A stretch of 64,000 nt of DNA from UBA5070 sp035604215 (lineage in GTDB: Bacteria; Fibrobacterota; Fibrobacteria; UBA5070). The notes below the pieces were generated by a model, which ran no database searches, was not told the DNA's origin, and saw only the letters and a program-made list of their open reading frames with translations. Both the position numbers and the translations under genes were made by a program. Positions 47,001 through 53,356 of the stretch are shown here, in pieces (the stretch's first letter is position 1; each line of letters starts with the position of its first letter). The stretch covers positions 1 through 64,000 of the forward strand of contig DATNIW010000073.1 of assembly GCA_035604215.1 (NCBI GenBank). The letters are read 5' to 3'.

Positions 47001-47361
47001 CGTCTGGACGGCCCTCGACGGGAGCGCGGTGGATCCCCAGGTGGTGCGCATCGGTCCCCACATCCTCTCCAACGGACCGTTGGGAGGGGATGTCATCCTC
47101 TTCGACAATCTGGGGACCCACGTCGTATCGCGCGGTCTGGACGATCTCCAGTCCAGAGCCCAGGCTGGGACGCTTCCCACCGATCCTTCGGGGCAGTGGG
47201 AAGCCTGGATCGCCTGGGACGGCCGTTCGGCTCAAGGCAGACCGGCCGCCTCCGGGGTGTATGCGGAGCGGGTCATCCTCCGGCGCCCTTCGGCCAGCGG
47301 GAAAACCTGGACGGGTTGGCTGAACAAGGTCTACCGACTCGGGTGGCTGCGGAAGAACTGA
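41083..47361 (+). CDS. Giant GH9 cellulase-like protein 2 (catalytic motif intact)
   Basis: 2092 aa, secreted (signal peptide about 1-22). Same plan as its upstream neighbour: Ig-like domain (PVRVNQVGYR), GH9 domain with DCGD (215-218, both acidic residues kept), HPHNR (617-621) and acid Glu in DVTETCID (E665), two Fn3-like domains (about 690-885), a long run of beta-rich modules with repeated LLSASV / VDTLVLRMSE / LDTLEVQFSEPV type strands, and a FlgD-like C-terminal domain with tail LNKVYRLGWLRKN. Expected endo-beta-1,4-glucanase activity. ATG 41083 follows GGGGG; it lies 8 nt after the first GH9 gene, so the two are probably co-transcribed and arose by duplication. Confidence 0.9.
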   Translation: MGMRSIHSLVWAGILAGQGFAATIDQTCATCGRRALDSANMTIDPVRVNQVGYRNDDPHKRAYVGSPKATTFGVVRSDGKVVFTGTLANQGTFPYKGRILVKGYYNSITPLYQFQNTNDTDSASAASNEAIWTADFGSLTDSGTYRVAVGPDTSHPFDIRMTVYNDVFENTLKYFGIERSGDNDSWMHGPSHLKDGSGRPGGAADAGSLAGGWYDCGDYFKVGQTDAYAFTNLMLAYTLWPRKAEDRYGSSYLDTLPFGNDGIPDLLREAKIGADYVVKLYRASVADGLVAKNDMYQEVGVWDNDHQYWDQPERQDVAPVAQGGPPRPVDAGAGAAVAAAYAGSLALFAKAWIPFDPVYADSCLQIAKTIYSKVVIPNWNKPGFAPTAFYITQGRWDDDLAWAATGLWYATGDTSYKFDLMENTKFSVNANYCAAGSNCYANNLEFVAPAGFMGGDKGNMGNGSGLFSPGGWPMDYQNTFIHTTWALWDLFYKTDTLAAKWGIPASDAQDFRKRLLVLVGKRYAGESTNGNAVYPGTDAHVLTPYDLVWSSITWGMNRYNLGGLLPLVAYHEMIKGDSAASASNYWNIILDNMNYNLGANPWDISFQMGAGSKNLQHPHNRIANPEGYNAGGIPYPYRSPKGALMGGAVPGQLLRDEWEKYDVTETCIDFAAQVVLPSQYLALDLPPDTVGPAFSNVVVVWVSDTSAIVSWQTDKLSMDSLFYSLSPGGPVVGTAVGALGKNKSATLTGLSVATTYYFWFKGTDIYNMVSSDNNRGRDYQFTTTSATAPQPSISDVKACNIQATQATIFWWTDVPSTSQVDYYPEATPSAKLSVVGDDEGMPGRFHKVTLKGLSPNTAYRYDVVSGGAKDDSGGLDYRFVTQTDFANYTIQIKATTKNNNGAGAHFYIEVANNENKPYVGLQLRLYFQTDATTAATIVAHTSDDAIFGVTGTMIQSGPGVVTIGAPVAVAGMTNYWYLPIVINDTLPVAGRARIELKMDDSNWNPKPWSIFATGWSLVPHTTPVAFPGVDMTLADLWAGPDEVEMRNGAPVITYVQDPYIAAYSNGVHIYGYTPDGDLPKIPRTVAFTFTGPLPSPATSVKQDTFNVHFSGRTWGTPDVTAMNVQRDSPAFVPTIPIGGRVDSVSFAQVVPDPQGTTSHEWAFWADRTTPLCACAWQRYTVTVDTMKVPPRALHIAWSPAGPVDVWTTQRKPISVFLLDSAGDTLDTVSTVALSAGVPGLKFWTSSTGATSTTTVSLLHGTAQIWVSDSLADTTKAYASASIPASIVTSGAVAVRFSAPPPWPSVDSAWTVDANCDGMPDSVEIRLSSALDTGTTASALFLNIGGMTDSVSIAAVKTSTDGRTLAVLAPSGLGGAASGSGILTLHVTTGGRNLSIADSFAVFDRVSPLLLSASVLERFAPGNDTVRLEFSEPVQVPAGWPFAVVGGTTPSSVLSVRKVSATILEFAVSGSAFPAGSAVSIATPSAVVDLAGNPSATCSAQVPVVVTSRPDPMVSAVVRDPAGIGEATDVSVRFARAVRDQDLPDSLVLLWGGTAQTISAAQLQRSPSDSSVLQATLAVPSLSGSGSLPGGAGQIVYRKGTGASGTSDTVAAADSVGPALRTATLRAGTTVDTLVLRMSEFDREGPAPLQDLQVLSGLSLPAASVRIAGVDSAHWTLLIPSGLLVAGDSLRLSGAAAGAWSDRTGNSAAPAAPWVPLHAGDRAPVEAWATDQNGDGQVDLVVLVWSNPPSSRHPFLLSWPDSTGVERVHPVDSATGTWSGDTLRIPVLWPFGATSGPGAGQQMDVYDDGSVDTLPFAVVDSAAPVVVFARLGYAAPGATLDTLEVQFSEPVRSGGGTILRVLGTDGNIHDVVGFQTIPSIDGRTAWITLDATNPAYTVFQRGDAVQADPGTSGVRDALGNIALETGHFQPVVFGQRPPRFSLDFLPGQWVDATGGTTPTSPSTIQILVRAAGSTVWTALDGSAVDPQVVRIGPHILSNGPLGGDVILFDNLGTHVVSRGLDDLQSRAQAGTLPTDPSGQWEAWIAWDGRSAQGRPAASGVYAERVILRRPSASGKTWTGWLNKVYRLGWLRKN

Positions 47362-47399
47362 GCCACCAAGCCGCTCCCTTGGCAGCTGCCGAGTGTGGC

Positions 47400-47408
47400 T
47401 AGGTTTTG
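47400..47408 (+). promoter_or_regulatory. TAGGTTTTG promoter-like element before the HTH-PAS gene
   Basis: Close to the TAGGTTTG box seen elsewhere. A hairpin-prone GGCAGCTGCC flanked by AGCCAC/GTGGCT (47361-47400) precedes it and may terminate the GH9 transcript; its downstream T-run overlaps this box. Confidence 0.35.
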
Positions 47409-47414
47409 GAGAGC

Positions 47415-48005
47415 TTGTTCACCACGGGAGAAGCCTCGCGCCTGTTGGGCGTCACCGCGCAGACGGTGATCAACTGGATGGAGTCCGGCCGGCTCCCTTT
47501 CGTGCGCTTCGAGCGGGGTCGCCGCAAGGTCCGACCAACCGACCTGCGGGCCCTGATCGAGGCCACTGGAATTCCGGCGCACAGCATGGACCCGGACCTT
47601 TGGGCGAGGTTGGTGGGAGCGACTCGACAGCCGGAAGCCGATGTCCACCCCTTGATGGTCCTGGACCCGCTCGGAAAAGTGGTCTTCTGGAGTCCTGCCG
47701 CCGTGGAAAAGTTCGGTTGGACCTCCGACGAGGTGGAGAATCGCGCGGTGTCGCTGTTGCCGGCAAGGGTTCCCGGACTTCCCGTGGACTTGAACGATCT
47801 GGCCGTTCCGGGAAGCGGCGAGACCTTTCGAACCTTGCTGCTGGAAATCGGGACGAAATCGGGAAAATGGCTTCCTGCCGAGGTGGTCGTGTCCTGGATC
47901 CACGAAGCGCAAGGCCAGCCTTGCGGAGCTGTTTTCGTGCTCCAGGCGCCATCTGTCGCTTTGATCCCGGAACGCCGCCGCCGCGGAAGAACGCGGCCCC
48001 GGTAG
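47415..48005 (+). CDS. MerR/excisionase-type HTH with PAS domain
   Basis: 196 aa from TTG 47415 (TTG 47406 is in frame and possible). N-terminal HTH_17-type helix-turn-helix: FTTGEASRLLGVTAQTVINW followed by MESGRLPFVRFERGRRKV. Residues about 75-175 form a PAS-like sensor (LMVLDPLGKVVFWSPAAVEKFGW, then LLLEIGTKSGKWLPAEVVVSWI). Basic C-terminal tail. Probably a cytoplasmic DNA-binding sensor; targets and ligand unknown. The position right after the GH9 pair makes control of those genes possible but unproven. Its TAG stop is part of palindrome copy 2. Confidence 0.78.
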   Translation: MFTTGEASRLLGVTAQTVINWMESGRLPFVRFERGRRKVRPTDLRALIEATGIPAHSMDPDLWARLVGATRQPEADVHPLMVLDPLGKVVFWSPAAVEKFGWTSDEVENRAVSLLPARVPGLPVDLNDLAVPGSGETFRTLLLEIGTKSGKWLPAEVVVSWIHEAQGQPCGAVFVLQAPSVALIPERRRRGRTRPR

Positions 48006-48033
48006 GGACGCAAAATTTTGCGTCCCTACCGGG
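47998..48033. repeat. 36-bp perfect palindrome between convergent genes, copy 2
   Basis: Two 18-nt arms around AAAATTTT, identical over 24 bp to the repeat at 23752-23797. The palindrome contributes the TAG stops of both the HTH-PAS gene (48003-48005) and the FtsB-like gene (48026-48028, minus strand). Confidence 0.85.
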
Positions 48034-48355
48034 AGGTGTCCACGAAACGCACGGAAACCTCTCCCGGGAGCACGAGTCCCTGGCTGCGGGCCTGGGAGGC
48101 GATGGTGGCGGAATCCGTCCGCAACAGGTGGAGGCTGTCCGCCAATCCGTGCAGCCTCGTGCGGAGGGAATCGTTTCGCCTGCGGAGGTCTTCGAGTTCG
48201 ATGGCCGTGCGTCGTTGCCGGACCACGCCGTAGGGGCCGAAGGTCCAAGCGTAGAGGGTGAAGAGAAGGAAGAGAATCCCCACCCAGCGACCGATGGGAA
48301 GCCTGCGCCGCGGAACCGACTCCGAACGCGAGGGAAAAGGATCCGGACCGCTCAA
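48026..48355 (-). CDS. FtsB/DivIC-like septum formation protein
   Basis: 109 aa, bitopic inner-membrane protein. One membrane helix (GRWVGILFLLFTLYAWTF, about 22-39) is followed by a coiled coil (AIELEDLRRRNDSLRTRLHGLADSLHLLR), the layout of FtsB/DivIC, which bridge FtsL and FtsQ in the divisome. Sequence is short and variable in the family, so the call rests on architecture. Overlaps the dprA stop by 4 nt. Confidence 0.75.
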   Translation of the reverse strand: MSGPDPFPSRSESVPRRRLPIGRWVGILFLLFTLYAWTFGPYGVVRQRRTAIELEDLRRRNDSLRTRLHGLADSLHLLRTDSATIASQARSQGLVLPGEVSVRFVDTSR

Positions 48356-49455
48356 GGCCGCACCGTGAACCTTCCACCGGGGCCGCGGCGCACCACCCCG
48401 GACAGTTCCAGAAGAACGAGTTCGCCTTGGAGTTTCGAAATCGGGATGGCTAGACGCAAGGCGATCTCCTCCGCGGTGGCATCCCCGCGGCGCAGCAATT
48501 TAACCACGGGCGATGGACTTTGGTCTGCATCCTGCGACGTCTCGGAGAGCCAGCCCATGGACTCCAGGAGATCTTCCGGTCCTGCGCACAGCCTCGCCCC
48601 CTGCCTCAAGAGATGGAAACACCCTTCCCAACTGGTCCCGCCTGCAGGGCCTGGACAGGCGAGAAGCTCCCGATCCTGCTCCAGGGCGTGGGCCGCCGTG
48701 ATCAAGGCCCCGCTGCCGCGAGGGGCTTCCACCACGACCACCGCTTGGGAAAGCCCGGCGATGATCCGGTTGCGCCGAGCGAAATTGGGGGGCACCACCG
48801 GTGCTCCGAATGGGTGCTCCGTGACCAGCAGGCCTTGGCGACTGATCTCCTGGGCCAGTCGACCCCGACCCGTGGTTCCCATCTCGTCCAATGGGCAGCC
48901 GAGCACGGCGACGGTCTCTCCCCGGGCGGCCAGGGCGGAGCGGTGGGATTGCTCGTCGATGCCCATCGCCAGACCGGACACGATCCGCACGCCCCGGGCG
49001 ACCCAGGCCGTGCAAAGCCGATGGCATGTGTCCAGGCCGATTTCGGTGGGGTGGCGCGTACCCACGACGGCCACCGGCCTGGGATGGGTCAGTTCCAGCA
49101 CCCCGTGCACGAACAGCACGGGGGGAGGACTGGGGATCCACCGCAACGGCTCCGGGTATTCGGAATGGTCCATGGGAAGGACGCTGGCCCCGAGAGCCTC
49201 GGCCTGTTCCGCTTGATCCAGGGCCCAGTTCCGATCGGGACCTTGCAGCAAACCCTGGATGGCTTCGTTCCCCAGCGATGGGACTTCCTCCAACTCCGAG
49301 CGGGTCGCGCAAAACGCCCCTGCAGGCGAGCCGAACCTTTCCACCAACGCCAAGGCCCGAACGGATCCCACCTGTTCGACATGGGAAAGAGCCAACCAAT
49401 CCAAGACGCTGGATCCGGAATCCGTAGCGGAAGCAGGAAGAATCGGGGAATTCAT
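48352..49455 (-). CDS. dprA: DNA processing protein DprA (Smf)
   Basis: 367 aa. Single-strand DNA-binding RecA loader for incoming DNA in natural transformation. The Rossmann-like core shows VAVVGTRHPTEIG, SGLAMGIDEQSH, TVAVLGCPLD, FARRNRIIAGLS, VVVEAPRGSGALITAAHA and ACPGPAG; a C-terminal winged-helix (AEEIALRLAI) follows. Start at ATG 49455 is favoured over the TTG at 49485 because the promoter would place the transcript start at that ATG. Confidence 0.93.
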   Translation of the reverse strand: MNSPILPASATDSGSSVLDWLALSHVEQVGSVRALALVERFGSPAGAFCATRSELEEVPSLGNEAIQGLLQGPDRNWALDQAEQAEALGASVLPMDHSEYPEPLRWIPSPPPVLFVHGVLELTHPRPVAVVGTRHPTEIGLDTCHRLCTAWVARGVRIVSGLAMGIDEQSHRSALAARGETVAVLGCPLDEMGTTGRGRLAQEISRQGLLVTEHPFGAPVVPPNFARRNRIIAGLSQAVVVVEAPRGSGALITAAHALEQDRELLACPGPAGGTSWEGCFHLLRQGARLCAGPEDLLESMGWLSETSQDADQSPSPVVKLLRRGDATAEEIALRLAIPISKLQGELVLLELSGVVRRGPGGRFTVRP

Positions 49456-49490
49456 CTTCACAAGATACTGCTCAAATGTTCCCAAGTCAA
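49456..49490 (-). promoter_or_regulatory. dprA promoter, leaderless
   Basis: Minus strand TTGACT (49485-49490), 17-nt spacer, TATCTT (49462-49467), then 6 nt and ATG. The best sigma70-like match in the window; predicts the A of ATG as +1. Confidence 0.55.
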
Positions 49491-49548
49491 GGGGGGGCGT
49501 CGGGTGGGAAATGACAGCATTTTACAACGTGAAATAGGCCGAAACGGG

Positions 49549-49554
49549 TAGAAT
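49549..49554 (+). promoter_or_regulatory. -10 element TAGAAT, leaderless start
   Basis: TAGAAT followed by 6 nt and the ATG at 49561, the same spacing as in the divergent dprA promoter; no good -35 box at 17 nt. Confidence 0.4.
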
Positions 49555-49560
49555 GTGCCT

Positions 49561-51405
49561 ATGCCCATATCGAGTCGACTGGTCTATCCGCGCACCCACC
49601 GCTTCCACATTCCCGTGATGGGGACCGGACACAGCATCGATACGCCTCTGCGCGTGGCGCGCTGGGGCATTTCCTCCGTGATCTCCCTCGTGGACGACAT
49701 CCTGATCGAGCAGGTCCACCGGCTCCACTCCGAGCGCAGGGGCATCCCCTTCAAATCGGTGGATCCCCGCGATCCGAAGGCACGGGCCGAGCGGATCCGC
49801 CGCTACATGGACTTCATGGACGAGCAGGTCCGGATGCAGATGGCGGAGTTGCGGGCCCAGCCGTTCGCCGAGGGCTCCGAAAAGACCAGATGGTTCCAAA
49901 TGCTACCGGAGACCTCGCCGTTGAAGCTCGAGTGGCGTCGTCTCCTGGCCATGCCTGCGGGAACGGAGGATCGCGTCCGCGCGGAAATCGAACTCTCGGG
50001 ACGGATGGAGCCGGGGTCCATCGACGCCAACATCATGACCAAGCTGGACCGCCGGGCCGTCCGACCGGACGGAACCTCGGTGGAACCGCGGCTTTCGGAC
50101 GCCAAGCTCGCCCTCGAGGGGTTCGCCCTCTCCGGGAACCTCGGAAACCTGGTGTTCTCGGCGGGGATCAATCCCACCCTCTACGGCACCATGGAGGAAT
50201 TCCCGGGCTTCTACCGGGAAGGCGGGGAGGAGGCCCGCCTGGGCGTGGTGATCAAGGTCTCCGACTTCCGCTCCGCCTTGACCCAGGGCCGGTTCCTCGG
50301 CAAGAAGGGCCTGGAAGTCCGGGAGTTCCGGATCGAGTCCGGGCTCAACTGCGGCGGCCACGCCTTCGCCTCCGACGGCGAGCTCCTGGGACCCATCGTG
50401 GACGAATTCCGTCACCAGCGCCATCGCCTCCAGGAGGAATTTTCCGCCCTGGTGGCCGCCTACTACCGCAAGAGGGGCTGGGAGGTGCCGGATTCCGTCA
50501 CATCCCACGTCCCCGCCATCACGGTCCAGGGAGGACTGGGCAACGCCGCCGAGCACAACCGGATGCTGGACGATTTCGGGATGGAAGCCACCGGGTGGGG
50601 GTCTCCCTTCCTGCTGGTGCCGGAGGCCACTCCCGTGGACAGGCACACCCGGGAACTCCTGGCACGGAGCCGGGCCGAGGACATCTACCTGTCGGACAGC
50701 TCGCCGCTGGGTGTGCCGTTCAACAACCTGCGGGGGTCGTCTTCCGAAACGGAGCTCTGGCGCCGCTTCTCGGAGGGGAATCCAGGATCGGCCTGCCCCA
50801 AGGGGTTCCTGGTGTCCAACACGGAATTCACCCCCACGCCCATCTGCACCGCCTCCAAGGAGTACCAGGGGCGCAAGATCGAGCAGATCGGCGGCATGGC
50901 GGCGTCCGAGGTCCGGAAGGTGGCCGTGAAGGAATGCATCTGCCACCAGCTCGGAAACGGGGCGATCGAATTCCTGCGCCAGGAGAACGCCGCCCTGTCC
51001 GGCGTCGGGAGGTCGGAATCGCGGCAGCCCGTGAGCGTCTGCCCGGGCCCGAACATCGCCTGGTTCGACCGCTTCTACGCGCTCTCGGAGATGGTGGACA
51101 ACATCTACGGACGGATTCCGTCGCTTGTGCCCGAGCACCGTCCGCACGCCTTCGCCGCCGAGCTGACCCTCTACCTGGAACACCTGGACAGGTTGCGCGG
51201 ATCTTCGCATCCGGAAAACGCGCGGGACCAGGAGAAGCTGCAGACCTTCCGGGTCAACCTGGCCGCGAGCCTGGCATGGTACCGCCAGTGGCTTTCCACC
51301 CGTTCGGCCCTCGCGGGGGAGAACCTCTTTTCGCTGCGGGAGGAGGTGGAGCGCGCCGAGGAGCTGCTGCTCGAGGTCGACATCGAGGGTGCGGTCCTGC
51401 GGTGA
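49561..51405 (+). CDS. Conserved protein of unknown function (Bacteroidota-type, ~600 aa)
   Basis: 614 aa, soluble, no signal peptide. I know similar ~600-aa conserved hypothetical proteins from Bacteroidota but no characterised member. Recognisable conserved blocks: the N-terminus FHIPVMGTGHSIDTPLRVAR and WGISSVISLVDD, IMTKLDRRA, LVFSAGINP, RIESGLNCGGHAF, VQGGLGNAAEHN, TGWGSPFLLVPEAT, LSDSSPLGVPFNNLRG, CPKGFLVSNTEFT, and a Cys cluster PICTAS...ECICHQLGNG. Glycine- and acid-rich loops at strand ends suggest an alpha/beta (possibly TIM-barrel) enzyme. Its last 4 bases overlap the HsdR-N-like gene (GTGA). Confidence 0.75.
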   Translation: MPISSRLVYPRTHRFHIPVMGTGHSIDTPLRVARWGISSVISLVDDILIEQVHRLHSERRGIPFKSVDPRDPKARAERIRRYMDFMDEQVRMQMAELRAQPFAEGSEKTRWFQMLPETSPLKLEWRRLLAMPAGTEDRVRAEIELSGRMEPGSIDANIMTKLDRRAVRPDGTSVEPRLSDAKLALEGFALSGNLGNLVFSAGINPTLYGTMEEFPGFYREGGEEARLGVVIKVSDFRSALTQGRFLGKKGLEVREFRIESGLNCGGHAFASDGELLGPIVDEFRHQRHRLQEEFSALVAAYYRKRGWEVPDSVTSHVPAITVQGGLGNAAEHNRMLDDFGMEATGWGSPFLLVPEATPVDRHTRELLARSRAEDIYLSDSSPLGVPFNNLRGSSSETELWRRFSEGNPGSACPKGFLVSNTEFTPTPICTASKEYQGRKIEQIGGMAASEVRKVAVKECICHQLGNGAIEFLRQENAALSGVGRSESRQPVSVCPGPNIAWFDRFYALSEMVDNIYGRIPSLVPEHRPHAFAAELTLYLEHLDRLRGSSHPENARDQEKLQTFRVNLAASLAWYRQWLSTRSALAGENLFSLREEVERAEELLLEVDIEGAVLR

Positions 51406-51788
51406 AGTCCCTCCGGGGGACGCCGGAAGAGCCCGTCCGCCAGGCCCTCGTCCGCCATCTCGTGGAGGATCTGGGCGTTCCGCGCCAGTGCATGCGCCTG
51501 GAGATGTCGCTCTCCCCCTGGGACCGCAAGGTCCGCGACCGGGTCGACATCGCCGTCTTCTCGGCGGCCGGAGGAACCGCCGAGCCCGTCCTCCTCGCGG
51601 AGTGCAAGGCTCCTGGGATTCCGCTGGACGCTGAGGTGGCGACCCAGGTCAGGCGCTACCTCCGGCTCCTGCCGGCCCGATGGGCGGTCGTCTCCAATGG
51701 AAGGCAGATCCTGTCCTGGGTCGCCCAACCCGGAGGGTGGATCGCGCGTGCGCTCCCCCGATGGGAGGAGATGAGGAATCCGGACTAG
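51402..51788 (+). CDS. Stand-alone HsdR N-terminal-like PD-(D/E)XK protein
   Basis: 128 aa. Resembles the N-terminal nuclease domain of type I restriction HsdR (HSDR_N_2 family): VRQALVRHLVEDLG, an acidic strand DRVDIAVF, then the E-x-K strand VLLAECKAPGIPLD, and a VRRYLRLLPARWAVVSNG strand-helix pair. No helicase, HsdM or HsdS is nearby, so it is not a restriction system. GTG start overlaps the upstream unknown gene. Stop TAG shares CTAG with the glgA stop on the other strand. Confidence 0.8.
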   Translation: MKSLRGTPEEPVRQALVRHLVEDLGVPRQCMRLEMSLSPWDRKVRDRVDIAVFSAAGGTAEPVLLAECKAPGIPLDAEVATQVRRYLRLLPARWAVVSNGRQILSWVAQPGGWIARALPRWEEMRNPD

Positions 51789-53245
51789 CTTCCGGCCTTG
51801 CGCAGGGCGTGCGCGTAGGCCTCTTCGTAGCGGGGTACGGACGCGTCCCAGGAGAAGTCCCTGGACATCACCCGCCGCCGCATGGTCTCGAAGTGCGCAC
51901 GGCGGTCGAAGAAGGTGCTCACCGCCCAGCCCAGCGTGTAGTAGAGGGCGTCCACGCGATAGTCGTCGAACACGAAGCCGTCGCCGCCGCCATCGGATTC
52001 CACGTAGTTCCAGACCGTGTCGGCGAGACCTCCGGTGCGCCTCACCACGGGAAGCGTCCCGTAGCGCATGGCGTACATCTGGGACAGTCCGCAGGGCTCG
52101 AACAGGCTCGGCATCAGGTAGAGGTCGGATCCGGCGTACGCCAGATGGGCGAGGTCCTCGCGGTAACCCACCCAGTTGCCCACGAGCCCGGGAAAGCGAC
52201 GCTGCAGATCTCCCACCCACCATTCGTAGTGGGGGTCGCCGGAACCCACCAGCACGAACTGCAGTTGCATCTGGCGCATGGCCCGTTCCATGGCAGGTTC
52301 GATCAGGTCGAAGCCCTTTCCCGGAGCCAGGCGAGAGACGATGGAGACGACGCAGCGCGTGTCGTCCTCCCGCATCCCCAGTCGACGCTGGAGCTCGCGT
52401 CGGCATTCCCACCGGCTCGACATGTCGGCGGCCGAGAATCGGTAGGGGAGATGGCGGTCCGTGGAAGGATCGTAGGCGTCGGTGTCGATTCCGTTGAGGA
52501 TCCCGAACAGGTCTCCCGAACGACGCCCGAGGAATTCGTGCAGACCCTGTCCGCCCACGGGACCCTGGATCTCGCGGGCGTACGTGGGACTCACCGTGGT
52601 GATGGCGTCGGCGAAATGGATCCCCGCCTTGAGAAGGTTGACCCCGCCGTGGTCCTCGAACACGTCGGGAGTGTAGTGCTCCGGACCCATGCCCATCCAG
52701 GACAGGACTCCGCGCTCGCCCTGTCCCTGGTAGGCGAGGTTGTGGAGGGTGAGCACGCAGGCGGTCCGCTCCAACGGCGAGCCCCAGGCGTCCCAGGTCT
52801 TCCGGAACGCCATGGCGGGCGCCCCCTGCCAGTCGTGGGCGTGGAGGATGTCGGGAATCCAGCCCGTGTCCTTGCATGCCTGGAGAGCGGCCTTGCAGTG
52901 GAAGGCGAAGCGGCCGTTGTTGTCGTGGTAGGACCGGCCACCCTCGTCGTAGATCCCGGATCGACCGAACATCGCGGCGTGGTCGATGAACCAGGCTCCC
53001 GCCTCGGATCCGTGGTCGCACTCGTGGAGGCCGCACCACACCTCGGTGCCGCCCATGTGAACGCAAAGGGTCTGGCGGAAAACGATGCCGAACCTGGCGC
53101 GGTCGATTCGGGCGTAGAGCGGGATGCACACCTTCACCTCGTGGCCCGCTCGCGCGAGCGCCTTGGGGAGGGAGCCCACGACCCCGGCAAGACCTCCAGT
53201 CGAGACGTAAGGATGGGATTCGGAGGCGACGAACAGGATCTTCAT
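51785..53245 (-). CDS. glgA: Glycogen synthase (GT5), K15 replaced by Ser
   Basis: 486 aa, the normal size of ADP-glucose glycogen/starch synthase, which extends alpha-1,4-glucan chains. Seen: the N-terminal GT5 opening MKILFVASESHPYVSTGGL, HAHDWQGAPA, LTLHNLAYQGQ, FGILNGID, SRLAPGKGFDLI and EPCGLSQMYAMRYGTLPVVRRTGGLADTV. The usual KxGGL motif reads STGGL: Ser15 replaces the substrate-contacting Lys15 known from E. coli. The fold is otherwise complete. A TAGGTTT box (53260-53266) lies 15 nt upstream of the ATG. Confidence 0.9.
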   Translation of the reverse strand: MKILFVASESHPYVSTGGLAGVVGSLPKALARAGHEVKVCIPLYARIDRARFGIVFRQTLCVHMGGTEVWCGLHECDHGSEAGAWFIDHAAMFGRSGIYDEGGRSYHDNNGRFAFHCKAALQACKDTGWIPDILHAHDWQGAPAMAFRKTWDAWGSPLERTACVLTLHNLAYQGQGERGVLSWMGMGPEHYTPDVFEDHGGVNLLKAGIHFADAITTVSPTYAREIQGPVGGQGLHEFLGRRSGDLFGILNGIDTDAYDPSTDRHLPYRFSAADMSSRWECRRELQRRLGMREDDTRCVVSIVSRLAPGKGFDLIEPAMERAMRQMQLQFVLVGSGDPHYEWWVGDLQRRFPGLVGNWVGYREDLAHLAYAGSDLYLMPSLFEPCGLSQMYAMRYGTLPVVRRTGGLADTVWNYVESDGGGDGFVFDDYRVDALYYTLGWAVSTFFDRRAHFETMRRRVMSRDFSWDASVPRYEEAYAHALRKAGS

Positions 53246-53259
53246 GGATGTCGGACTGG

Positions 53260-53266
53260 AAACCTA
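53260..53266 (-). promoter_or_regulatory. TAGGTTT promoter-like element of glgA
   Basis: Minus-strand TAGGTTT, 15 nt before the glgA ATG. The 111-nt divergent gap also carries CGGACTGGAAA twice (53252-53262 and 53330-53340) flanking an inverted repeat CCCGCCCCCG / CGGGGGCGGG (53271-53280, 53309-53318). Confidence 0.35.
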
Positions 53267-53356
53267 ATCTCCCGCCCCCGCCTTCCCCGTCCGGCCCTCG
53301 GGTCGCGTCGGGGGCGGGGACTGGCGAAGCGGACTGGAAAATGGGAACATGGGAAC

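Noticed and set aside
51402..51788. Type I restriction subunit remnant
   Set aside because: Only the N-terminal-type domain is present, it is complete with its own start and stop, and no HsdM/HsdS or helicase remnants surround it; better seen as a stand-alone family member.
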